Of a stretch of DNA of 64,000 nt, positions 50,513-62,500 are shown piece by piece. This DNA is from Takifugu bimaculatus (taxonomy: Eukaryota; Chordata; Actinopteri; Tetraodontiformes; Tetraodontidae), in assembly GCA_004026145.2 (NCBI GenBank), contig CP034983.1, positions 9,408,588-9,472,587 on the forward strand. The letters run 5' to 3'. Both the position numbers and the translations under genes were made by a program. Position 1 is the first letter of the stretch; every line of letters starts with the position of its first letter. Below the pieces are notes generated by a model that was not told the origin of the DNA, did not search any database, and was given only the letters and a program-made list of their open reading frames with translations.

Positions 50513-53500
50513 CTACGAACCAAACTCCACCGTTTCCTCTGTGATGGGCTTGAACTCGTAGTTGCCTCTTCCGTCCATGTGGAGGTAGAACTGGAGAAGA
50601 GAGGAGGACAAGATGTTTAGGGGGGGGGGGGGCAGCTCACACGGAGCAGCTGAGATGGGACAGCAGTCGAACCTTGTGATGCTTCCACAGAGACTTCCTG
50701 TGGGACACCGTGAACAGGGTGATGCCCACCTGTGGAGGGAGGAGGACAACCGTGTCACCCTGAGCTGATCACAGATGACCTCACATCAGAGCAGCTCCTC
50801 AGCTCCTCAGCGGCCCCTGGTCCTACCTTCCTGCAGTGGCTGTAGATGTAGTCCTCCACGTCCACACTCACGGCACTGGTGCACTCGTCCAGGATGGCGA
50901 ACTGAGGCTTGTGGTAGAAGAGCCGGGCCATCTGGGTCCGGCACAAACACAGTGATGATGAGACATGACCTGTGTGGACGTCTTTAGTCTGAGGAGCAGA
51001 GAGGTCTCCTTACAGCCATCCTCTGCTTCTCTCCCCCGCTGAGAACATCCATCCAGTCCTGGACCACGTCCCAGGAGCCCTCCCTCTCCAGAATGTGACC
51101 CAGCTGGACATTGTCCAGGTATTCCTTCAGCACCTGAACACAGGAGGAGCCAAATGAAGAGGCTCATAGGGGACACGGTCAGAGGAGGGAATGGAAGGTG
51201 TGTCTGCAACCTGATCAGAGATCCCCTTGTTCCTCTGCTCCTCCTGGGTGTCGGGATAAATGACCTGGTCCCTGAGGGATCCCAGGGTCATGTAGGGTCT
51301 CTGAAACACAGCAGCTGTCTTACACACACCTCCCTCACACACCAGACATAACAAAGAGACGTGACTGGTTCCCAACCTGAGGAACGTAGAACAGTTTCCC
51401 TCGCTCAGGTTTGGTCAAGCTTCCTCCAAACAAAGGCCACAGCTACAAGGAAACAAGCAGAAGAGGACCTTTCATACAAAGACCCCCTCAGACCCCCTCA
51501 GACCCCCACACCCAGCCCCCTCCTCACCTCTCCCAGGGCTCTGAACAGGGAACTCTTCCCACAGCCGTTTGGTCCACACACAAGAACATTGGTGCCAGAT
51601 CTCACCTTCAGAGAAGACAGAGGTGAAGGACGGACCGGAGGCTTCTGGTCATGTGATGAGGGGAGTCGGGATCTTACCTCAAAGCTCAGGTCTCTGATCA
51701 GGACGTCCCCGTTGGGTGTTGCTAGTGGGGTGTGGTCAAATCTGAAAAACAAGGTCCAAGCTGGAGGCTGAGACAGCAGCAGACGGGCAACGTTGGAGCA
51801 ACGGTGAAGGCGGTGCTAAAGTACGCCGTCACTTCCTGTCTGGCTCTGCCGGCCCGCCTGCTTTGGGTGCCTACTACTAACGTACGTTCCAATCAATATC
51901 AGTCAGTCCAAGGGTATTATTTAGAAGAATGAAACTAGCCCCCCCCCACCCCCCACCCAGAGGGTTGGGGTTACCAGGTGAGCTCCCAACTATTGTGAGA
52001 AGAGGAACCCTCCAGGCCCTACTGGTCCTGATAACCAGTCTGGACTCAGGACACACAGGACTAAACAGAGTCCAGGATCCAAGGGGCAACAACCAGACCT
52101 CCAACCCCTGGGCTGTCCTTCGGGCCAGAGCTGAGGACAGGACCCGGAGCGTGTCCTCTGTTGAGTCTAGCACAGCTTGTGGCTCAGCCACGAGCGTCAG
52201 GGACGCTCACTTGAAGCTCCACCATCAGCGATTATATTGGATTATTGTGGCTCTCAAATCAAGACGACCCTCAAGCAGAGGGTCGTCCCAAAGGGTCCTC
52301 AGCCCCACAAGCCCCCGGTCCAGGTCGGGGAGGAAGACTCGCTCCGTACTTCAAGATGAAGATGAAAACCCTCCTCTGTGAGTAACCACGTGGCTCCAAG
52401 CATGATGCTAGCTAGGTCAATACAACGGGAGCTCTCCCGACCCTTAAACGTCTCGGCGTTTCCTGCTTCCCGCCCGCTCTGAGGACAGCACCTGTGTAGG
52501 TGTGTTAGCCGGGGTGTTGCAGGTGCCACAGGTGCATCACTCTCAACATTGACATCATCCTTACTTGATTATATTATCTCTGTTGATGACGCGTCCACTT
52601 CCAGGCACCAACATGAGTTTGTCCACAGCATCTGAATCATGAGAACAGAGACAGTTAGTTAGCAGACAACAGCTAGATGGCTATGCTAACCAGCCCGTCC
52701 CTGACCTTTGTCCTGCTGGGTCACCATGGTGCGTTCATATCTCCCAGCATTCAGCTCCTTCAGAACCTTCATCAGCTCAGTAATGCGAGCTGTGAATCTG
52801 TGAGGGACAGAAGACACCATGAGCAGTAATAACCACAGTTCAGGGGGACAGCAGCTTCGCTCACATGACCTTCAGCTGGACATTTGGCCCAACCCTGGAC
52901 CCTAACCCTGGACCCTAACCCTAACCCTAACCCTAACCCTGGACCCTAACCCTGGACCCTAACCCTGGACCCTAACCCTAACCCTAACCCTAACCCTAAC
53001 CCTGGACCCTAACCCTGGACCCTAACCCTGGACCCTAACCCTGGACCCTGGAGCCTAACCCTGGACCCTGGAGCCTAACCCTGGACCCTAACCCTGGAGC
53101 CTAACCCTGGACCCTAACCCTGGACCCTAACCCTGGACCCTGGAGCCTAACCCTGGACCCTGGAGCCTAACCCTGGACCCTGGAGCCTAACCCTGGAGCC
53201 TAACCCTGGACCCTAACCCTGGACCCTAACCCTGACCCTAACCCTGGACCCTAACCCTGGACCCTAACCCTGGACCCTAACCCTAACCCTAACCCTGGAC
53301 CCTAACCCTGGACCCTAACCCTGGACCCTGGAGCCTAACCCTGGACCCTGGAGCCTAACCCTGGAGCCTAACCCTGGACCCTAACCCTGGACCCTAACCC
53401 TGACCCTAACCCTGACCCTAACCCTGGACCCTAACCCTGGACCCTAACCCTAACCCTAACCCTAACCCTAACCCTGGACCCTAACCCTAACCCTAACCCT

Positions 53501-56500
53501 AACCCTGGACCCTAACCCTGGACCCTAACCCTGGACCCTAACCCTGGACCCTGGAGCCTAACCCTGGACCCTGGAGCCTAACCCTGGACCCTGGAGCCTA
53601 ACCCTGGAGCCTAACCCTGGACCCTAACCCTGGACCCTAACCCTGACCCTAACCCTGGACCCTAACCCTGGACCCTAACCCTGGACCCTAACCCTGGACC
53701 CTAACCCTGGACCCTAACCCTAACCCTAACCCTAACCCTGGACCCTAACCCTGGACCCTGGAGCCTAACCCTGGACCCTGGAGCCTAACCCTGGACCCTA
53801 ACCCTGGACCCTAACCCTGACCCTAACCCTGACCCTAACCCTGACCCTAACCCTGGACCCTAACCCTGGACCCTAACCCTGGACCCTAACCCTGGACCCT
53901 AACCCTAACCCTGGACCCTAACCCTGGACCCTAACCCTGGACCCTGGAGCCTAACCCTGGACCCTAACCCTAACCCTGGACCCTAACCCTGACCCTAACC
54001 CTGACCCTGGACCCTAACCCTAACCCTGAACCCTAACCCTAACCCTGGACCCTAACCCTAACCCTGGACCCTAACCCAAACCCTGGACCCTAACCCAAAC
54101 CCTGGACCCTAACCCTGGACCCTAACCCTAACCCTGGACCCCAACCCTGGACCCTAACCCTAACCCTGGACCCTAACCCTGGACCTTAACCCTGGACCCT
54201 AACCCTGGACCCTAACCCTAACCCTGGACCCTAACCCTAACCCTGGACCCTAACCCTAACCCTGGACCCTAACCCTGGACCCTGGAGCCTAACCCTGGAC
54301 CCTAACCCTGACCCTAACCCTAACCCTGGACCCTAACCCTAACCCTAACCCTGGACCCTAACCCTAACCCTAACCCTGGACCCTAACCCTAACCCTGGAC
54401 CCTAACCTAAACCCTGGACCCTAACCCTGGACCCCAACCCTGGACCCTAACCCTAACCCTGGACCCCAACCCTAACCCTAACCTAGGGGTTAGGGAAACA
54501 CCTGATTATCTCTGGTTATATGTGGCTTCAACGTGAGCTTGAATCTAAACATAGAAGGAGAAATGTGAGCGTGAGGACTGCCTGGTTCTGTCCTCCAGCT
54601 GATCAGCGTGCTGACCTGGGAGACCAAACGGGGACCGTCTTGATTGTTTTAATGCCTGTAATTGGGGGGGGGGGGGGGGGGGGGGGGGGGACCATGGAGA
54701 TGTAGAAGCCCTGACCCTGCTGAGCAGTGACCTGTGCCAGGTCCTCCTCAGGGGGAGGAGGAGGAGCCCTGACCTGTGCCAGGTCCTCCTCAGGGGGAGG
54801 AGGAGGAGCAGTGACCTGTGCCAGGTCCTCCTCAGCGGGAGGAGGAGAAGTGACCTGTGCCAGGTCCTCCTCAGGGGGAGGAGGAGGAGCAGTGACCTGT
54901 GCCAGGTCCTCCTCAGCGGGAGGAGGAGAAGTGACCTGTGCCAGGTCCTCCTCAGGGGGAGGAGGAGGAGCCCTGACCTGTGCCAGGTCCTCCTCAGGGG
55001 GAGGAGGAGGAGCCCTGACCTGTGCCAGGTCCTCCTCAGCGGGAGGAGGAGAAGTGACCTGTGCCAGGTCCTCCTCAGGGGGAGGAGGAGGAGCCCTGAC
55101 CTGTGCCAGGTCCTCCTCACGGGGAGGAGGAGGAGCAGTGACCTGTGCCAGGTCCTCCTCAGGGGGAGGAGGAGGAGCCCTGACCTGTGCCAGGTCCTCC
55201 TCAGGGGGAGGAGGAGCCCTGACCTGTGCCAGGTCCTCCTCACGGGGAGGAGGAGGAGCCCTGACCTGTGCCAGGTCCTCCTCACGGGGAGGAGGAGGAG
55301 CCCTGACCTGTGCCAGGTCCTCCTCAGGGGGAGGAGGAGGAGCCCTGACCTGTGCCAGGTCCTCCTCAGGGGGAGGAGGAGGAGCCCTGACCTGTGCCAG
55401 GTCCTCCTCAGGGGGAGGAGGAGGAGCCCTGACCTGTGCCAGGTCCTCCTCAGCGGGAGGAGGAGGAGCCCTGACCTGTGCCAGGTCCTCCTCAGGGGGA
55501 GGAGGAGGAGCCCTGACCTGTGCCAGGTCCTCCTCAGGGGGAGGAGGAGGAGCAGTGATCAGAGGGTCCGAGGCAGTGGCACCACTCATGACTGTGTGAA
55601 GGATGCCGGCCCCCCTGGTCGGGGACGTGGGAGCTGTGTGGAGCAGGCAGATGTGCACCAGCTGCAGGGAGCAGCTCACCCTAACCCTAACCCCCTTCAG
55701 TGGGATGGACCTGTGTAGGGAAACTTTATCAGGTGTTTCCCCACACAGGTGTTTCCCCACACAGGTGTTTCCCTACACAGGTGTTTCCCCACACAGGTGT
55801 TTCCCTACTCAGGTGTTTCCCTACACAGGTGTTTCCCCACACAGGTGTTTCCCTACACAGGTGTTTCCCTACACAGGTGTTTCCCCACACAGGTGTTTCC
55901 CTACACAGGTGTTTCCCTACCCAGGTGTTTCCCTACACAGGTCCATCCCAATGAAGCAGCAGGAACCAATCAGGTGAGCTTCATCAGGTGTTTCCCTACC
56001 CAGGTGTTTCCCTACCCAGGTGTTTCCCTACCCAGGTGTTTCCCTACCCAGGTGTTTCCCTACACAGGTGTTTCCCCACACAGGTGTTTCCCTACACAGG
56101 TGTTTCCCTACACAGGTGTTTCCCTACACAGGTGTTTCCCCACACAGGTGTTTCCCCACACAGGTGTTTCCCCACACAGGTGTTTCCCTACACAGGTGTT
56201 TCCCCACACAGGTGTTTCCCTACACAGGTGTTTCCCTACACAGGTGTTTCCCTACACAGGTGTTTCCCTACACAGGTCCACGTCCCCCAACTCACCCTGA
56301 CAGGCGAGTCATTTCTCGTCCAGCGAGCACGATCCTGCCTAAAGCCTGGGACATTCGCAGCAGCATCCTTCCACTCTGATAGTAGTCCTGAAGGTCACAT
56401 CAAAGTCAGGTCAAGGTTACAACCAGCTTCTGTGTGTGTGTGTGTGTGTGTGCGTGTGTGTGTGTGTCAGACCTCCAGTAGCTCCGAGTGTGAGCTGCGC

Positions 56501-59500
56501 AGGTGCCGGGGGTGTGCCAGATTGAGGAAAGGTCGGCTGACCACCAGGTAACCCACCACTGTCGCCACATCTGGAGAGGAGGAACACAGAATTGGAGACG
56601 GATCAGGTCGGCACCACAGAACCGTGGGAGCATCAGCACGGCTTCAGGCTGTGGAGACACTTTATCTGCTCCATCTCTATTTAACAACACGTCCATGACA
56701 GGTGCAGAGGGTCAGGGTCAGGGTCAGGGCTAGGGTCAGGGTCAGGGCTAGGGTCAGGGTCAGGCTCAGGGCTAGGGTCAGGGTCAGGGCTAGGGTCAGG
56801 GTCAGGCTCAGGGCTAGGGTCAGGGTCAGGCTCAGGGCTAGGGTCAGGGTCAGGCTCAGGGCTAGGGTTAGGGCCAGGGTCACGGTCACGGTCAGGGTCA
56901 GGGTCAGAGTCAGAGTCAGGGTCAGGGTCAGGGTTAGGCTCAGAGTCAGGGTCAGGGTTAGGCTCAGAGTCAGGGTTAGGGTCAGGGTCAGGGTTAGGCT
57001 CAGAGTCAGGGTTAGGGTTAGGGTTAGGGTCAGGGTCAGAGTCAGAGTCAGGGTCAGGGTCAGGGTCAGAGTCAGAGCCAGAGTCAGGGTCAGAGTCAGG
57101 GTCAGAGTCAGAATTAGGGTCAGGGTCAGGGTTAGGCTCAGAGTCAGGGTTAGGGTTAGGGTTAGAGTCAGGGTTAGGGACAGGGACAGGATTAGGGTCA
57201 GGGTCAGGGTTAGGGTTAGGGTCAGAGTCAGGGTTAAGGTCAGAGTCAGGGTTAGGGACAGGGTCAGGGCTAGGGTCAGGATTAGGGTCAGGGTCAGAGC
57301 CAGGGTTAGGGTCAGAGTCAGGGTCAGGGTTAGGGTCAGGGTCAGGGTCAGAGTCAGGGTTAGGGCTAGGGTCAGGGTCAGAGTCAGGGTTAGGGTCAGG
57401 GCTAGGGTCAGGGTCAGGGTTAGGGTCAGAGTCAGGGTTAGGGTCAGGGTCAGAGTCAGGGTTAGGGTCAGGGTCAGGGTTAGGCTCAGAGTTAGGGTTA
57501 GGGTCAGGGTTAGAGTCAGGGTTAGGGTCAGGGTTAGAGTCAGGGTCAGGGTCAGGATTAGGGTCAGGATTAGGGTCAGGGTCAGGGTCAGGGTTAGGGT
57601 CAGGGTTAGGGTCAGGGTCAGGGTTAGGGTTAGGGTTAGGGTCAGGGTCAGGGTCAGGGTTGCTTACATTTGGCAATGATGCTGTCAATAAATCCCATGG
57701 AAAAGCGAAAGAAGATGAAGCTGTGCAAATGGTCCACCTGCAGAGGAAACACTGAAGCTGAGCAAGACAACTCTGAAGACACGGTCTACCACGGTCCTGG
57801 GCCTCGGCCCACAGGGGCCCCCATGCAGCTGTTACCCACCAGTTTCTTGAAGGTGGCGTGGATGGTCTGCTTCTCCCTCAGGTTGCCGTTATAGAAGGCG
57901 ATCTCCTCACTGCAGCAGAGACAACGGCGGGTCAGTGAAAGGGAAGCAGCAGCCTGGAGAGTCCGGCTCCACATCATTAGGGTTAGGGTTAGGGTTAACC
58001 CTAACCTTAACCCTAACCTTAACCCTAACCCTACTCTCCAGACCCTGAAGCAGCAGCAAGACCCGGAGAAAGATGAGAAAACCAGGACGACAGAAGACCA
58101 GGAGCAGGGTCCTGCTCCGTCACAGACCAGGGGGTTTGTGACCAATTCATCAACAGAGTGATGAGCATGAACACAACGCGTCAGGCAGGTTTAGTGGAGG
58201 ACACCAGAAGGATCCAAAGACTAAAGGAACAGACCAGTTGTCAAAAGCCTGTATCGTTGTGGCCTCTGGAGCTGCTCTGCTGCTCGGGATCATGGTCCAC
58301 CTGCATGAGGACACGACCCTGACGAAGGCTGATGTGCAGGAAGGGCTGTTCTCCGAGCACACGTATGGGATGGAAGTGGAGGAGCACGTCAAGCCACGCC
58401 CAGAACGGCCGCTGACAGTTCCGAGGGAACATCTCGTTCCCAAAGCAGGAGGAGACAACGGGGCGGGAACCTCCAGGACCGCCCACATTTGCTTCTGTGG
58501 GACCAGGATGATCCAGCAGCTGGGAAAGACAGTTGCTGGGGACCCCAACACTGTCCCACGTCACCGGTCCCACGTCAGGTCGTGGATCGGCTGTGTCGGA
58601 CTTGTCCCCTGACTCAAGGTCTGGATGACAGGTTCAGGTTCTGCTCTTGACCTGCAGGGTTCTAGATTGCAGACATGCAGCCGTCTGCAGACACTCACGG
58701 TGCCACAGACAACAGGGACAGTTTGAGCGGACTCCTGCAGGACAGAGTCCCTCAGGCCAGGTTCCAACAGTCATGGCTTCATGTCCCTGCGGTGCCAGTC
58801 ACCAGAGTCCTCCAGCTCTGACTGACTGGCCTCTTTGTTCTGAACCAAGCAGAAGGAGACAAGTGGAGCTGATGCTGGCTGGTGGGGTAAAGTAGTGACC
58901 AGGAACTGTTCAAAGGAAACCGGCAAATATTGCACAAATGCACATTTTGGGAATTCTTCTGTTAATCTAAGCTAACGAGATGGTGGTTGAGTCCAGTCTG
59001 GGCTCAACTGTGGAGAACATCCTCCACATCTGGACCTGGTGTGTTCATCTATTAAAGAGGAAGAGTGCCAACAGTCTTCAGCCCTAACCCTGATCCTAAC
59101 CCCGATCCTAACCCTTAACCCCTAACCCTGATCCTAACCCCAATCCTAACCCTTATCCCCTAACCCGTATCCCCTAACCCTAGCCCCAACACCTAACCCT
59201 TAACCCTGATCCTAACCCCAATCCTAACCCTTATCCCCTAACCCTTATCCCCTAACCCTAGCCCCAACCCCTAACCCTGATCCTAACCCCTAACCTCAAC
59301 CCCTAACCCTGATCCTAACCCCTAACCTCAATCCCTAACCCTGATCCTAACGCCTAACCCCTAACCCCCTAACCCTGATCCTAACCCTTAACCTCAACCC
59401 CTAACCCTGATCGTAACCCCTAACCTCAAACCCCTAACCCTGATCCTAGCCCTTAACCTCAACCCCTAACCCTGATCCTAACCCCTAACCTCAATCCCTA

Positions 59501-62500
59501 ACCCTGATCCTAACCCCTAACCTCAATCCCTAACCCTGATCCTAACGCCTAACCCCCTAACCCTGATCCTAACCCTTAACCTCAACCCCTAACCCTGATC
59601 CTAACCCCTAACCTCAATCCCTAACCCTGATCCTAACGCCTAACCCCTAACCCCCTAACCCTGATCCTAACCCTTAACCTCAACCCCTAACCCTGATCGT
59701 AACCCCTAACCTCAACCCCTAACCCTGATCCTAGCCCTTAACCTCAACCCCTAACCCTGATCCTAACCCCTAACCTCAATCCCTAACCCTGATCCTAACC
59801 CCTAACCTCAATCCCTAATCCTGATCCTAACGCCTAACCCCTAACCCCTAACCCTGATCCTAACCCTTAACCTCAACCCCTAACCCCTGATCCTAACCCC
59901 TAACCTCAATCCCTAACCCTGATCCTAACGCCTAACCCCTAACCCCCTAACCCTGATCCTAACCCTTAACCTCAACCCCTAACCCTGATCCTAACCCCTA
60001 ACCCTGATCCTAACGCCTAACCCCTAACCCCCTAACCCTGATCCTAACCCTTAACCTCAACCCCTAACCCTGATCCTAACCCCTAACCTCAATCCCTAAC
60101 CCTGATCCTAACGCCTAACCCCTAACCCCCTAACCCTGATCCTAACCCTTAACCTCAACCCCTAACCCTGATCCTAACCCTTAACCTCAACCCCTAACCC
60201 TGATCCTAACCCCTAACCTCAACCCCTAACCCTGATCCTAACCCTTAACCTCAACCCCTAACCCTGATCGTAACCCCTAACCTCAATCCCTAACCCTGAT
60301 CCTAACCCTTAACCTCAACCCCTAACCCTGATCCTAACCCTTAACCTCAACCCCTAACCCTGATCCTAACCCTTAACCTCAACCCCTAACCCTGATCCTA
60401 ACCCCTAACCTCAACCCCTAACCCTGATCCTAACCCCTAACCTCAACCCCTAACCCTGATCCTAACCCCTAACCTCAATCCCTAACCCTGATCCTAACGC
60501 CTAACCCCTAACCCCCTAACCCTGATCCTAACCCTTAACCTCAACCCCTAACCCTGATCGTAACCCCTAACCTCAACCCCTAACCCTGATCCTAGCCCTT
60601 AACCTCAACCCCTAACCCTGATCCAGGCTCCCTGCAGGCTGACGACCAGCCTGGCTTCAGGCAGATGACAGTTACTAATGCAAATGTCCCAGAAGAGTTT
60701 GGTGGGAGGTCCTTGCAGCTGTGCACGTTTCCTCCAGCAACGTGCACAGCTGCAAGTTTTCCATTCAAACTGGATCTGATAAACATCTGGCTGGTAATGA
60801 GAGCAGCCGATGGATCCACCTGAACCCTAACCCATCTTCTGGGGGGCCTCCTCCTCCTCCACAGGTGACACCCTGCTGGTTGTGCAGTGGAACCCGATGC
60901 GTCCTCATCCTTGAGAAACTCCTGAACCTTCCTGAATCTGCTTTGCTTCATCCCTCTCACGAGGTCGGGACCATCCCCGTTGCTAGCGTAGCGTTTGCCA
61001 GCTGCCTGAACCCTTCCCTCTAATCCAGGCACCGAACAACCACCAACCCTGATGGCGGTAGTTCAAGGCTAGCACCCCCCCAGGAGGCCTACCTGTTGGT
61101 GATGAGGCGGGAGTTAACATAACGATATTCTCCTTCGTAGCGCTGCTCGATGACCGTCATTTTACCAATGGGCCTCCTCAGTCTGGTCAGGAACAGACCT
61201 GAGATCAGCAGGTAGGTCATCATGATGGCTGGACCCTGCACAGGAGAGGAAGGTTGATGAAGCTAACAGGACCACCTCACGGATCCTTCTGCCAGACTCT
61301 TCTCTGATAGAGGATGACGCCCCTCTTCCTTTGATGCCCCTCTTCCTTTGATCTTTAACAAAATGCTTCTTTTCGCCTCACCAGAAGGCAGCAATGTTCC
61401 TTTATTCAGCCAGAGACAAAAGATGCTTTGATAAGAGGAATAAAAGGAGCATTTTTGATAAGCAGGACAAAACCTTCAGTGATCAGAGGAGGCGTGGACA
61501 CCAGAGGCTGCTAGAGAGATTCCCACTGGTCCGCCCCAACATCACAGGACCACCAGGAACACCCCCTTAATAATGGACATTAGCACTGAACCCTTCCACC
61601 AGGGGGCGGTAGCTCCCACTGGACTAAACATGGGTCGTGCCAGAACACCTTCAGAGCACTGCCGCGGTACCCTTGAGCAAGGTACCTAACTCCCAAATGC
61701 TCCCAGAGGGCCGAAGGCAGACCTGCGTGGCTCGTATGTATGATTGGCTCCAGGATCCTCCTCATCACCCCAAAAGGGATAAAGAGAGAGAAAAAGGTTC
61801 TTCCAGAAGTGGAGAAGCCTCTTGGATCAGAGCTGAAAGGTCTTTGGAGAACTAGCAGAAATCCAGTGGAATTCTGGATGACTGACATCTAAAAGTGAGA
61901 CCGCTGGTGCTCAGTCAGGGCTAGGGTTAGCCCTGACCCTCTAACCCTGACCCTCTAACCCTGACCCTCTAACCCTGACCCACTAACCCTGACCCACTAA
62001 CCCTAACCCTAACCCTGTCCCTAACCCTGACCCACTAACCCTGACCCACTAACCCTGACCCACTAACCCTGACCCACTAACCCTGTCCCTAACCCTCTAG
62101 CCCTGACCCTGTCCCTCTAACCCTGACCCACTAACCCTGTCCCTAACCCTGACCCTCTAACCCTAACCCTGACCCACTAACCCTAACCCACTAACCCTGA
62201 CCCTAGCCCTGTCCCTCTAACCCTCTAACCCTGACCCTAACCCTGTCCCTAACCCTCTAGCCCTGACCCTGACCCTAACCCTGTCCCTCTAACCCTGACC
62301 CACTAACCCTGTCCCTCTAACACTCTAACCCTAACCCTGACCCTCTAACCCTGACCCTCTAACCCTAACCCTGACCCTCTAACCCTGACCCACTAACCCT
62401 AACCCACTAACCCTGACCTAGCCCTGTCCCTCTAACCCTCTAACCCTGACCCTAACCCTGTCCCTAACCCTCTAGCCCTGACCCTGACCCTAACCCTGTC

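Noticed and set aside
56702..57679. 325 aa RVRVRV frame on the plus strand
   Set aside because: Pure consequence of the GGGTCA-type hexamer period; antisense to abcd3 intron.
57836..57840. Donor ggtaac four bases further for abcd3 exon 57909
   Set aside because: It would break phase with the next exon, which begins GTG-GAC; the gtgggt donor joins correctly.
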